The notes under the pieces were generated by a model. That model was not told where the DNA came from, did no database searches, and was given only the letters and a program-made list of their open reading frames with translations. From Deinococcus malanensis (lineage in GTDB: Bacteria; Deinococcota; Deinococci; Deinococcales; Deinococcaceae): a DNA stretch of 12,997 bases. This document shows positions 1-6,370 of this stretch, in pieces. Where the stretch lies: positions 1 to 12,997 of the forward strand of contig NZ_BMPP01000039.1 of NCBI RefSeq assembly GCF_014647655.1. Direction: 5' to 3'. The translations under genes and the position numbers were made by a program. The stretch's first letter is position 1. The number at the start of each line of letters is the position of its first letter.

Positions 1-74
1 ACTCGACCCTTGGGTATCTCAGCCCTGCCGAGTTCGAAGCCCACCATCTTGCCAGACAGCCAGCCGCCGCTTAA
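1..74 (+). CDS. IS3-family transposase OrfB, C-terminal end only
   Basis: Reading from base 3 in frame gives STLGYLSPAEFEAHHLAR and a short alanine-rich tail, ending at TAA 72-74. The H-S-T-L-G-Y-x-S-P-x-E-F-E block is the hallmark C-terminus of IS3-family OrfB integrases, downstream of the catalytic glutamate. The first two bases (AC) fit the end of the expected His codon. The rest of the gene lies outside the window. Because the identical sequence occurs at the other end of the window, the missing part is probably also identical. Confidence 0.85.
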   Translation, partial: STLGYLSPAEFEAHHLARQPAAA

Positions 75-104
75 CTTGAAGTACGCAAAACCGGCACAAC
101 CTCA
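75..104 (+). repeat. IS3-family terminal inverted repeat (right end, copy 1)
   Basis: These are the last 30 bp of the left-hand element, read here ending in CTCA. On the opposite strand the end begins TGAGGTTGTGCC followed by the core TTTTGCGTACTT. The same 30 bp recur at 12896-12925, and a related end lies at 1046-1075. The 5'-TG...CA-3' ends are typical of IS3-family elements. Confidence 0.8.
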
Positions 105-721
105 CTCCGGTAGGCGTGACTGGTGTATTGACTTCCTCTGTCGCTGTGATGGATCAGCCCCGGCGGCGGGCGCCACCGGTCGAAGGCCATCCTCAGCGCC
201 GAGAGCGGCAACTCGGTGGTGAGCCGCTCCCCCATGGACCAGCCCACCACCAGCCGCGCGTGCGAATCGAGCACGACCGCCAGGTATAACCAGCCCTCTT
301 TGGTCGGCAGATACGACATGTCCACGGCCCAGACCGTAATCGGCCTGGACACGTCGAAGTTCCGCCGCACCAGATCCTCGACAGGCACGTGGGCAGCGTC
401 CGCCTGCGTGGTGGACTTGTACCGTTTACGAACCTTGCCCTGTATGCCCGCCTCATGCATGAGGCGGGCCACCCGACGACGCGAGCAGCGAGTTCCAGCC
501 GCCCGCAATTCGGCGTGGACTCGGGGGACGCCATAGCGTCCCTTGCTGCGGGCATGGATCCACTCAATCTCGGTCTTCAACTCGGTGTCCCTGGTTTCCC
601 TTGTGCTGATCGGCCTTCCTCGCCAGGTGAAGTACCCGCTCCTAGTGACGCTGAGCATGCGGCACATCACGTCGAGACGAAACTCATCCCGGTGGCCCTC
701 GATGAACTCGAAGGCACTCAT
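105..721 (-). pseudogene. IS3-family transposase OrfB, truncated (catalytic Glu missing)
   Basis: This is an IS3-type integrase (rve fold). It has an HTH_21-like segment (SKGRYGVPRVHAELR), the first catalytic Asp in VWAVDMSYL and the second in HHSDRGSQYTSHAYRSE. After AYRSE the frame runs into the end of the inverted IS copy and adds VVPVLRTSS before a stop at 71-73. The third catalytic residue (the Glu of DDE, normally in a WDNAxAESF context) and the STLGY C-terminus are absent. The product should be inactive. About 205 native residues remain of a usual 280-300. The ATG overlaps the orfA stop. Confidence 0.9.
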
Positions 722-1014
722 TGATTTTTCGCGAAGAAGGCCACGGCTTTTTTCAGCACATCACATTCCTGCCGGGCGACGTCCAGCTCGCGTTGCAGTC
801 GCTTGATTTCAGCTTGCTCAGGAGTCAGAGCTTGCTTGCCATGCCCCGGGAAAGCCGCGGGGCCCTGCCCCTCGAATTCCCGAATCCAACGGTGCAACGC
901 CGAGTCACTGATGCCCAGGTTCCGCGCGACCTGCAACACGCTTTGGTCAGGCTCTTTGGCCAGCCGAACAGCTTCCTGCTTGAATTCCTTGCTGTACCTC
1001 TTCCGTTCTCCCAC
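718..1014 (-). CDS. IS3-family transposase OrfA
   Basis: This 98-residue protein opens with MGERKRYSKEFKQEAVRLAK, the standard start of IS3 OrfA (transposase_8 type helix-turn-helix). Residues about 8-60 form the DNA-binding domain. Residues about 65-95 (EIKRLQRELDVARQECDVLKKA) form the leucine-zipper-like coiled coil used for multimerisation. The length is normal for the family. The stop TGA (720-718) overlaps the orfB start ATG (721-719) as ATGA. A short A-run (AAAAAT) just before the stop would allow the -1 frameshift that makes the OrfAB fusion in IS3 elements; that site is inferred. The gene appears intact although its element is broken. Confidence 0.93.
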   Translation of the reverse strand: MGERKRYSKEFKQEAVRLAKEPDQSVLQVARNLGISDSALHRWIREFEGQGPAAFPGHGKQALTPEQAEIKRLQRELDVARQECDVLKKAVAFFAKNQ

Positions 1015-1045
1015 AGCCCACCTCGCTCCGATTGTCGAGGCGTTT

Positions 1046-1075
1046 CCTCAAGTACGCAAAAACGAGGTACTCCCA
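1046..1075 (-). repeat. IS3-family terminal inverted repeat (left end of truncated copy)
   Basis: On the minus strand this end begins TGGGAGTACCTCG and continues with TTTTTGCGTACTT. It aligns without gaps to the right-end repeat at 75-104, sharing the TG start and the long TTTTGCGTACTT core. It marks where the element stops and the interrupted neighbour begins at 1076. No target duplication can be tested because the other end of this copy is lost. Confidence 0.75.
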
Positions 1076-1231
1076 TTGAGCGGTTCGACCTTCGAAGTGG
1101 ACGCCGAGGAGAGCCGGCAAGCGAGGGTAAATGCGTACATCACCAAGCTGCTTGGGCTCGCCGAGTACACCCGCGTCGTCCAGACCACTCTCAAGACCTG
1201 GCACGCCCTGGTGAGTGAGGCTCACCAGTAA
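1076..1231 (+). pseudogene. 3' stub of an unknown gene interrupted by the IS3 element
   Basis: From the IS edge an open frame runs to TAA 1229-1231 and encodes about 51 residues, including FEVDAEESRQARVNAYITK and VVQTTLKTWHALVSEAHQ. Codons are strongly G/C-ending, as in the real genes here, and the frame stops being gene-like exactly at the IS edge. The sequence is helical and charged with no motif I recognise. There is no start codon context, so it is probably the C-terminus of a disrupted protein. It converges with the gene at 1271-1561. Confidence 0.6.
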
Positions 1232-1270
1232 CCGGCCCGCCGTCCCTGCAGGCGCGACAGCCAGGCTTAT

Positions 1271-1561
1271 TCAGTCGGGTGGGGTCACCCGGATAATGCT
1301 GCGGCCCAGCTCCAGCGCACGCGCCCCGCATGGATGCACTGGCGACAGGATGACCAGGAATGATTGCACACCATTCATCCACGCCGCAAAGTCCTGCCAG
1401 GCGCCCCGTTCTGCCGCGCGCTGGGCTGCCGTGAGCGCGAAGAGCATGGTGTCATGGTCTGCGTTCGGTTCTATCGCGTGCAGCGCATTCCGGAGTTCGT
1501 GCAGCAGGTCCAGCACCATCAGATGCTGCGCATCGTGATGGTGTATGGTCACGTCAGTCAT
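1271..1561 (-). CDS. Small hypothetical protein (96 aa)
   Basis: The encoded protein begins MTDVTIHHHDAQHLMVLDLL and looks mostly helical (LLHELRNALHAIE, ALTAAQRAAERGAWQDFAAW). It has no signal peptide or membrane segment, and I do not recognise a family. Codon use is GC3-rich and the reverse strand is less gene-like. There is no Shine-Dalgarno sequence before the ATG. A TACACT box at 1567-1572, 5 nt upstream, would give a leaderless transcript starting at or next to the ATG. The acidic helices and size resemble many small cytosolic Deinococcus hypotheticals, but that is only an impression. Confidence 0.6.
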   Translation of the reverse strand: MTDVTIHHHDAQHLMVLDLLHELRNALHAIEPNADHDTMLFALTAAQRAAERGAWQDFAAWMNGVQSFLVILSPVHPCGARALELGRSIIRVTPPD

Positions 1562-1566
1562 ACGGC

Positions 1567-1572
1567 AGTGTA
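1567..1572 (-). promoter_or_regulatory. Candidate -10 box (TACACT) for a leaderless gene
   Basis: TACACT matches the TANNNT -10 consensus and lies 5 nt before the ATG of the minus-strand gene ending at 1271. No convincing -35 was found at 16-18 bp spacing. The gene has no Shine-Dalgarno sequence, which fits leaderless initiation. Confidence 0.4.
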
Positions 1573-1917
1573 GGAGTCAGACTTCCTAGATTGCCGCTAT
1601 TTTTCGACACTGTCCCCCCCCGTCCAGGCGGGTACCCCGGGAGGGAGGGCCCCACTGTGCTGTTCATGCTGACCTCGCACCATCTCTGAAGCTCAGGCGG
1701 TGAATGTGCAATTCCGATAGGACGCTGAAGCCTTCGGCGCGCTCGCAGAAATCACCGGTCACCGTTCACCCAGGACTTCAGATCTTATCCAGGCGGAGAT
1801 AACTCCTCCGAGTTCCCGGCAAGGTCCAGACCGAGCAGCACGTCAGCAAGCAGATAAGGCCGGAAGCCCTCCTGCAGATGATGCTTAAGCTACGAGAACT
1901 GGAAATAGGTTATGCGG
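1573..1917. other. Region without a clear gene; short coding-like scraps
   Basis: No full gene is visible. A C-run and G/C-rich stretch lies at about 1612-1656. On the minus strand, near 1786-1890, a short open stretch includes HHLQEGFRPYLLADVLLGLD and ends in a stop; it has no start codon and an in-frame TAG just upstream. A second minus-strand stretch ending near 1665 reads FCERAEGFSVLSELHIHRLS but is preceded by a stop. Both may be degraded gene remnants, and I cannot assign either. The region lies just downstream of the broken phosphotransferase gene. Confidence 0.4.
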
Positions 1918-2650
1918 TCAGCTCCAACCGGTCTGGCGTATCAGCCACGCCCGCGCGATCTCACCCTGCGCCGCCTGAAACGCACGCACCGTCGGCAACC
2001 CCGGGGGTGCCGGCCGGAGAGACCGCTCCGTAAAGTACCCCGCCAGTCACGCCACACCCGCCAGCAGATCTGCCGGCGACGGCTGCAGTTCATTAGGGCG
2101 ACGCGCCATCAGTCCCTCAGGCTGCGGTCCACCCTGCATGGCTACGCTCGGTGCGAAACACGCCACCTCGAACCAGGATGCTCCCACACAGGCATGCGGC
2201 CAGTCCACGAACCACACGCCTGGTCCAGGCCCACCCGAGTCCATCAGGAGGTTGTCAGCCCGAATGTCAAAGTGCAGCAGGGTGTCACCCTCCACCGCTT
2301 TCGGCGCGTGGGCTTCCAGGGTGACCAGGGCGCCCAGATGCCGGGCACTCCACGCATCGAGGGGCGCCACCAGCTCCCCTGCCGTCTCCGGGTCACTCAA
2401 GCGTTTCCAGCCGTTCAGCGACCTCGCCACCGTGTCACCCGCGAGACCCACGGTGGGGGGCCGCAGCGGTGACGGCGTCAGCGCCAACCACAACTTGGTC
2501 AGGGCCACCATCACATGGTCCAGGTTATCGCCGCGCCAGGGTAGTTCCGGGGATCGGCCCTGGGCCGCTTCGCACACCAGGACCACCCAGCCGTCGTCCA
2601 GGGCAGCTTCAATGTGGTCTCGGACGCTGGGAGGCAGGTCGGTTCCAGCG
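1918..2650 (-). pseudogene. Aminoglycoside phosphotransferase (APH)-like gene, 5'-truncated with internal stop
   Basis: The minus-strand frame reads from about GTDLPPSVRDHIEAALDD to a TGA at 2049-2047. It carries the APH/choline-kinase-type catalytic loop HFDIRADNLL (HxDxxxxN) and the Mg-binding Asp in FVDWPHACVG. The frame stays open beyond that TGA and continues in frame as LAGYFTERSLRPAPPGLP and later EIARAWLIRQTGWS, to a second TGA at 1920-1918. This continuation has the expected look of the family's C-terminal helices, so the first TGA is probably a nonsense mutation. The N-terminal nucleotide-binding lobe is missing, because at about 2650 the sequence changes to an IS5 transposase in another frame. 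Kinase activity is unlikely. The substrate is unknown; many members of this fold are not resistance enzymes. Confidence 0.8.
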
Positions 2651-2854
2651 ACGGAACCGACTATGGATCGTGGTCCATTTGCCGAACCGTTCAGGGACAT
2701 CACGCCAGGGCGCGCCCGTTCGGAGTACCCAAATGATTCCACTGATGCTGGGCCGGTGGTTAAGGTATGGCCGCCCATGACCGACTTGCGGATGCAACAA
2801 TGGGCCGAGTCGCTGCCGTTGATCGTCAGTAATTTCTTCACGGCACAGCAGCAA
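2651..2854 (-). pseudogene. IS5-family transposase N-terminal fragment
   Basis: Starting at a TTG (2854-2852), the frame encodes EEITDDQRQRLGPLL, GRPYLNHRPSISGIIWVLRT and GAPWRDVPERFGKW, then a SRFRRW block. This is the classic N-terminal domain (DUF4096 type) of IS5/IS427-like transposases. Directly after RRW the sequence leaves the family pattern and becomes the phosphotransferase gene in another frame. The catalytic DDE domain is absent. A different start just upstream is possible because no ribosome binding site is evident. Confidence 0.82.
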
Positions 2855-2880
2855 ATCCTACTGGCAATGGGAGAGCACGT
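2651..2880 (-). mobile_element. IS5-family element fragment (5' part only)
   Basis: This is a leftover of an IS5-like element, transcribed leftward, lying between the phosphotransferase pseudogene and a GGDEF fragment. Only the N-terminal quarter of a transposase is present. The outer boundary is placed near 2880, where GGDEF coding begins (2884). I could not confirm a terminal repeat. Breaking two unrelated genes at its two edges suggests deletion by IS-mediated recombination rather than a simple insertion. Confidence 0.7.
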
Positions 2881-2883
2881 CCC

Positions 2884-3153
2884 CTTGGCCTACACGCCGT
2901 AGGGGCACAGGCGCAGCGTCCGGATACCTTCGCCCTGGTTCTCCTGGATCTCAACAACTTCAAAGAAGTGAATGACAAGCATGGACACCTGGAAGGTGAC
3001 CGGGTCCTGAAGGAAGTCGCGCTGGCCTTGAAAGAACAGACGCGTGAGTCCGATCAGGTGTTCCGGATGGGTGGCGACGAATTCCTGATTCTGATGGCTG
3101 ACGCTTCTGAGGAGGATGTCCAGGCGTTGGGGCACAGGCTCTTGTGGGTTTAG
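2884..3153 (+). pseudogene. Internal fragment of a GGDEF (diguanylate cyclase) domain
   Basis: The frame gives FALVLLDLNNFKEVNDKHGH, LEGDRVLKEVALALKEQ and VFRMGGDEFLILMADASEED, then a stop at 3151-3153. The metal and substrate region (LDLNNFKEVND) and an intact GGDEF signature are present. The domain start (LTGLxNRR) and the last third, with the LxxADxAxYxAK helix, are missing. It is cut on the left by the IS5 fragment and on the right at about 3145, where unrelated sequence follows. RESD upstream of GGDEF matches the RxxD I-site pattern. No start codon or RBS belongs to it, so it should be non-functional. Confidence 0.85.
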
Positions 3154-3200
3154 GGTTTTGGGGACTCATTTCTGTCACGGGGTTGAAAGAACCGGAACCC

Positions 3201-3206
3201 TACAGT
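3201..3206 (+). promoter_or_regulatory. Candidate -10 box (TACAGT) upstream of the GAF-GAF-GGDEF gene
   Basis: TACAGT fits TANNNT and would place a transcription start near 3213, leaving about 20 nt of leader with the ribosome binding site GAGGTG at 3223-3228. No strong -35 is seen at normal spacing. Confidence 0.3.
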
Positions 3207-3231
3207 GCGTCCAATTTCAATCGAGGTGCCC

Positions 3232-4929
3232 ATGATTGCAGCGCTCCCAGACATCCTCACTCACCTCGTCCACTGCCGCACGGACCGGCAGCTACGCGAT
3301 GAGCTGCAACGCGCACTGGACGCTCACCACCTGCCTCTCCACCTTGTCGGTGATCATCCCTGGACGCTCGAACTCAACGACGGGATCCCAGAACCTCACC
3401 TGGAGTACGTCAGATTCTTCACTGCCAGCCTCAACGCACTGCGTCACCAACTCCACCAGCAACAGGACGTCGCGCAATTGTGCACCCTGGCCCTGACTTT
3501 CGCCGGCAAGGGCGATTTCAGTGAAGCACTGCAGGACGCGACTGGGCAGCTCAGGCGCATTCTCAAACTCGACAGCCTGACTGGTCTCCGGGACGTGGCC
3601 GGCACCCTTCAGGTCGAACCAACTTGGTGTGACGGTCCACCCACCATGAGGCAATTCACGCCCACAGATCTTCACCTCGTTCGAGAGGGCGCCCCTGTCG
3701 AGCTCGATGGTGGCGTACTCCTGCCCTTCCCGGGCCAGTACCGCGCCCGCATCGCCTTCTGGATGGAAGCGCCTGCACGCACCTGGACAGAAGATGAGCT
3801 CGACCTGCTGGCCCAGACAGCACACGTTGTTGGTATGGAGTACGAACGGGTGCTAGCCCAACGGCATCTGCGGACCCTGCTTCGGCTCCAGGCCAGCTTC
3901 CTCAGCATGGATCCGGATGCCGCCTACCAGCCGCTGCTGGAGCGAGCGATCAGCCTGATCCCAGGAGCTGAAAGTGGGTCACTGCTCATCCGGGCGGGGC
4001 AACACTTCCAGTACGCGGCAACGGTCAATTTCGACCCTCAGGAACTACAGAACGTGACATTCGAACTCAACGTCACCCGCGACCGCTGGTATGGCCTGGG
4101 AGACGACGCCTGGCTTCGGGGGGAACCCCGGATCCTGACGCGCTCGCTGCTGCCGGTCCAGGGGGTGAGCTACCTGAAGGACGGTCGTCCAGCGCACCGG
4201 CATCTGGACAGTGTCGACACCCTGGAAGCCAACATCGGTGTACCCATCCTTCACCACGGTCAGGTGTACGGCTTCCTGAATATCGACAACCACACGGACG
4301 CAGACGTTTTTGGAAAGGATTCCCTCGAGGTGGCACGAACGTTCGCCGTCCAGGCAGCGGTGCTCCTGCATGAGGCGGCGCAGCGCAGCAGCATTCAGCT
4401 GGCGGCCCGCACGGACGCTTTGACCGGGTTGCAGAACCGGCGTGGATTTATGGAGGCGTTGAGGCGGGAGGTGGCGCTGGCCCACCGACACGGAATGCCT
4501 CTGGCCATGCTGGTGGCCGATATGCGGGGGTTCAAGGCCGTGAACGACACCCTGGGTCATACGGCAGGCGATGAAGCGCTCATCCGGGTGGGCAATGTGT
4601 TGCGGAACGCGCTACGGGCGGGTGATTCCGTGTTTCGCTGGTCACCGCGGGCAGTCACGGAAGGGAATGCCCCAAGTGAGCAGGTGTTCCGGTGGGGTGG
4701 GGATGAGTTCGCGGTGCTGCTCCCGGGCACACCGCCAGCCGGAGCGGAGCTGGTGAAAGCCCGGCTTCAGGAAGCCGTGCGGCGCCTTCAGGTGGGGACC
4801 TTGGGGCTGGAGTTGAATATGGGTGTGGCCACGCTTCAGACTGGAGACACAGACGGCAGCCGGCTGGTCCATGAGGCCGACGCGGAGATGTACCGCGAGA
4901 AGCATGCCCGAATGCCAGCAGGGCGTTAG
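3232..4929 (+). CDS. Diguanylate cyclase, GAF-GAF-GGDEF, with an insertion before the GGDEF loop
   Basis: This 565-residue cytosolic protein should make c-di-GMP from two GTP. I chose the ATG at 3232 because GAGGTG (3223-3228) precedes it; an in-frame GTG at 3205 has no such site. Residues about 80-205 and 215-385 look like two GAF sensor domains (the second includes IGVPILHHGQVYGFLNIDNH). The GGDEF domain starts at residue 394 (TDALTGLQNRRGFMEAL), has the metal/substrate motif ADMRGFKAVNDTLGH and an exact GGDEF at 489-493, and ends with ADAEMYREK. The I-site RAGD is present, but 18 extra residues (SPRAVTEGNAPSEQ plus a repeated VFRW) lie between it and GGDEF. The active-site motifs are complete, so activity is plausible. 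There are no membrane segments. The gene is transcribed alone. Confidence 0.92.
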   Translation: MIAALPDILTHLVHCRTDRQLRDELQRALDAHHLPLHLVGDHPWTLELNDGIPEPHLEYVRFFTASLNALRHQLHQQQDVAQLCTLALTFAGKGDFSEALQDATGQLRRILKLDSLTGLRDVAGTLQVEPTWCDGPPTMRQFTPTDLHLVREGAPVELDGGVLLPFPGQYRARIAFWMEAPARTWTEDELDLLAQTAHVVGMEYERVLAQRHLRTLLRLQASFLSMDPDAAYQPLLERAISLIPGAESGSLLIRAGQHFQYAATVNFDPQELQNVTFELNVTRDRWYGLGDDAWLRGEPRILTRSLLPVQGVSYLKDGRPAHRHLDSVDTLEANIGVPILHHGQVYGFLNIDNHTDADVFGKDSLEVARTFAVQAAVLLHEAAQRSSIQLAARTDALTGLQNRRGFMEALRREVALAHRHGMPLAMLVADMRGFKAVNDTLGHTAGDEALIRVGNVLRNALRAGDSVFRWSPRAVTEGNAPSEQVFRWGGDEFAVLLPGTPPAGAELVKARLQEAVRRLQVGTLGLELNMGVATLQTGDTDGSRLVHEADAEMYREKHARMPAGR

Positions 4930-5066
4930 CGGCAGAGCAAGGGAGTGAGCGCACGACCAACGCATTCCAACTCAAGCCTGTCCGTTCCAACCGCGCAGGC
5001 CAGTCCGCGTTCCTATAGACACACAGAAAAAGAACGCTGTTACAGTCCAGCCCTTATCTTGAACGC
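4930..5066 (+). promoter_or_regulatory. Intergenic region with candidate -10 (TATCTT, 5055-5060)
   Basis: This 137-bp gap follows the cyclase gene. I found no clear terminator hairpin. TATCTT at 5055-5060 fits TANNNT and ends 6 nt before the ATG at 5067, a leaderless arrangement; no Shine-Dalgarno sequence is present before that ATG. Confidence 0.35.
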
Positions 5067-5308
5067 ATGCCAGAAAACCTCCTTGCTCACGTGATCGCCA
5101 CCGCTCAAACGCTGGCCCGTGACCTGGGAGACGACGCCCTGCTCGACCGCCTCCCCCAGCTCCGCCACCGTGCCCACCTGGACTGCCCGGAAGACCTCCA
5201 GCAACTGCTTCACGAATATATGCTGATTAACCACGCACTCTGCCTGCCCGTTCACGGACAGCCGACCCTCGCCACGCGCGACCGCTTGCCGGTGAGCTTC
5301 CTGACACG
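5067..5308 (+). pseudogene. 5' fragment of an unknown, possibly signalling, gene
   Basis: The frame begins MPENLLAHVIATAQTLARDL and continues with ALLDRLPQLRHRAHLD and DLQQLLHEYMLINHALCLPV. It stays open to 5387. After about residue 78 (near 5300) it runs antisense to a GGDEF remnant and becomes low-quality sequence (SKALTPAHGGGSSATTS). The first 75-80 residues have gene-like codons and a helical, leucine-rich character similar to the N-terminus of the GAF-GAF-GGDEF protein just upstream. I read it as the start of a regulator whose remainder was lost in a rearrangement. A short intact protein of 106 residues is a less likely alternative. Confidence 0.5.
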
Positions 5309-5313
5309 TCAGG
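5300..5313. repeat. Short palindrome CCTGACACGTCAGG at a rearrangement junction
   Basis: Two 6-bp arms (CCTGAC/GTCAGG) are separated by 2 bp. The palindrome sits where the plus-strand 5' fragment meets the minus-strand GGDEF remnant, whose stop codon lies inside it (5309-5311). It could be a breakpoint feature or chance. Confidence 0.3.
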
Positions 5314-5572
5314 CGGGTTCTTCAGACGTACCCTCCAAGGCACTGACGCCAGCACACGGTGGGGGATCCTCCGCCACGACGAGCTGATTCTTTCCCTGCT
5401 GTTTGGCGGCGTACATCGCCTGATCTGCCAGTCGTAGTGCCTGCTGCCAAGGCGCTCCAAGCTCCACCCACGCCGCACCCACACTCATCGTGACCGCCAG
5501 TGGTCCCAGCGTGTCCAGGAGAGCCTGCGTATCCGCGATCACGGCCTGAAGTCGCTCCTGCGCTTCTGACAG
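5309..5572 (-). pseudogene. C-terminal fragment of a GGDEF domain (inverted)
   Basis: On the minus strand the frame opens at 5572, after a stop at 5575-5573, and reads LSEAQERLQAVIADTQALL, then VTMSVGAAWVELG, then ALRLADQAMYAAKQQGKNQL. This is the last third of a GGDEF domain: the helix after the GGDEF loop, the TxSxG strand and the LxxADxAMYxAKxxGxN helix. The GGDEF motif itself and everything upstream are gone. The tail (VVAEDPPPCAGVSALEGTSE) ends at 5309. It has no start or RBS of its own, although an ATG-like codon occurs inside. It converges on the 5067 fragment, indicating an inversion. Confidence 0.85.
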
Positions 5573-5938
5573 TCAAGTGCCGTGCTGCGGCCAGGATTTC
5601 CTGCTTCCGGCGCTTCATGCGCGCTCCGCGAGCTGCCCAGGGGTCCTGCGGCGTGATGAGGGGAACAGAGCCAGCGCACTCGGCATGATCGGGGAGTATA
5701 GGTGGCGATGACAGCACCTCCCTGACGACACCGTGAGGCTGTGCGGAAGCAAGCAGCTGCAAGAGAGCAGGCACGCAAACGATGCGGACATGACCGGCAC
5801 CCTGGCCCGCTGGTCCGTGAGGCTGAACAACACCTGACTCAACCTGAACACGCCGACGAACGACCCTGGAATCCATGCATTCAGGTCATGCATCCATTCA
5901 GATCACGACCATTCGCAAGATTTCAAACGCCTTTCTCT
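5573..5938. other. Debris region, no complete gene
   Basis: Two stretches look coding but have no usable ends. On the minus strand at about 5580-5680, SVPLITPQDPWAARGARMK and RRKQEILAAARHLT have GC-rich third positions. On the plus strand at about 5708-5833, LPDDTVRLCGSKQLQESRH and ADMTGTLARWSVRLNNT run to a TGA. Neither matches a family I can name. At 5874-5901 the heptamers CATGCAT and CATTCAG each occur twice, interleaved. I see no promoter or RNA gene. Confidence 0.4.
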
Positions 5939-6370
5939 CTACCGTTGGCAGATGCGAGCAGCAATGCCGGAAGAAGACTGCAGTCCGAGCCGAGTCAGGT
6001 CGCGGGGAAGCTGCGCGTGGACGTACCGAGCATGACCCCACACAACCGCGATCATGACCGCCACCGTCGGCGGTACCAGCCAAGCATCCCACGGCCCGAC
6101 CGCGCCGTCCACCATCCACAGCACGGGGTAACCCAGTCCGAGGCCTCCCAACCAGTGCGCGTGAACGCCCACCGCAACGCCAGTCAACCAGGAGGCGACC
6201 GGCACGTTCAGCATCGTGGCATGCCGCTGCAGCGTTTGGTGGTGGGCGCCGCGCAGTTCCTCGGGAAGCGCGTGAAGATGATCAGTCACCGCGATCTCCC
6301 ACAGCAGACTCCCCCGGCGGGGATCCGTCAGCAGAACCGCCGTGTATTCAGGATGGCCCGGCCACGTCAC
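5939..6370 (-). CDS. Hypothetical two-helix membrane protein (143 aa)
   Basis: The start is a GTG (6370-6368), and the protein begins MTWPGHPEYTAVLLTDPRRG. Residues 1-54 look cytosolic and helical (HLHALPEELRGAHHQTLQRH). Residues about 56-86 (ASWLTGVAVGVHAHWLGGLG, then YPVLWMV) and 97-113 (WLVPPTVAVMIAVVWG) are likely membrane segments, followed by a basic tail. I do not recognise the family. There is no Shine-Dalgarno sequence, but TATGCT lies 6 nt before the GTG, fitting leaderless expression. The last residues (LQSSSGIAARICQR) are less gene-like and could reflect a truncated 3' end. The gene diverges from the frameshifted gene at 6580. Confidence 0.6.
   Translation of the reverse strand: MTWPGHPEYTAVLLTDPRRGSLLWEIAVTDHLHALPEELRGAHHQTLQRHATMLNVPVASWLTGVAVGVHAHWLGGLGLGYPVLWMVDGAVGPWDAWLVPPTVAVMIAVVWGHARYVHAQLPRDLTRLGLQSSSGIAARICQR

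Larger units (their letters stand above)
1..104 (+). mobile_element. Right end of an IS3-family element (partial, continues beyond the window)
   Basis: The segment carries the last codons of an IS3-type OrfB, a TAA at 72-74, and then a 30-bp terminal repeat at 75-104 that ends in CA. Positions 3-104 are an exact reverse complement of 12896-12997. The 30-bp end shares the core TTTTGCGTACTT with the left end of the neighbouring IS3 copy at 1046-1075, so the two are ends of the same or closely related elements. The element lies to the left of the window and is transcribed left to right. Its inner edge sits directly against a truncated, oppositely oriented IS3 orfB. Confidence 0.88.
105..1075 (-). 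mobile_element. Truncated IS3-family element (left end, orfA and most of orfB)
   Basis: The element runs leftward from its terminal repeat (1046-1075) through orfA (1014-718) and orfB (from 721). It stops abruptly at about 104/105, where the end of another IS3 copy in opposite orientation begins. Missing are roughly 85 codons of orfB, including the last catalytic residue, and the right terminal repeat. The right half of this copy was therefore replaced or displaced by insertion of, or recombination with, an inverted sister copy. It cannot transpose without help. Confidence 0.85.

Noticed and set aside
2638..2661. 9-bp inverted repeat GTCGGTTCC/GGAACCGAC with a 6-nt loop
   Set aside because: It lies inside transposase coding near the junction with the phosphotransferase, has no T-run, and is explained as well by chance; it may mark the breakpoint but cannot be supported as a terminator.
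2047..2841. A single intact 264-residue protein starting MKKLLTINGSD
   Set aside because: Residues before about GTDLPPS are an out-of-frame reading of IS5 transposase sequence, and the natural C-terminus continues in frame past the stop, so this is a pseudogene plus IS junction rather than a novel protein.
2138..2902. Long plus-strand open frame of 254 codons opposite the phosphotransferase pseudogene
   Set aside because: It is antisense to recognisable phosphotransferase and transposase coding, is rich in Arg, Pro and Ser without domains, and arises from the GC-rich codon pattern of the real strand.
2884..5572. The two GGDEF fragments (2884-3153 and 5309-5572) as the two halves of one split gene
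   Set aside because: The first ends within the helix after GGDEF (ASEEDVQALGHRLL) and the second begins with the equivalent helix (SEAQERLQAVIADTQALL), so they overlap rather than complement each other, and they differ in sequence. They come from different cyclase genes.
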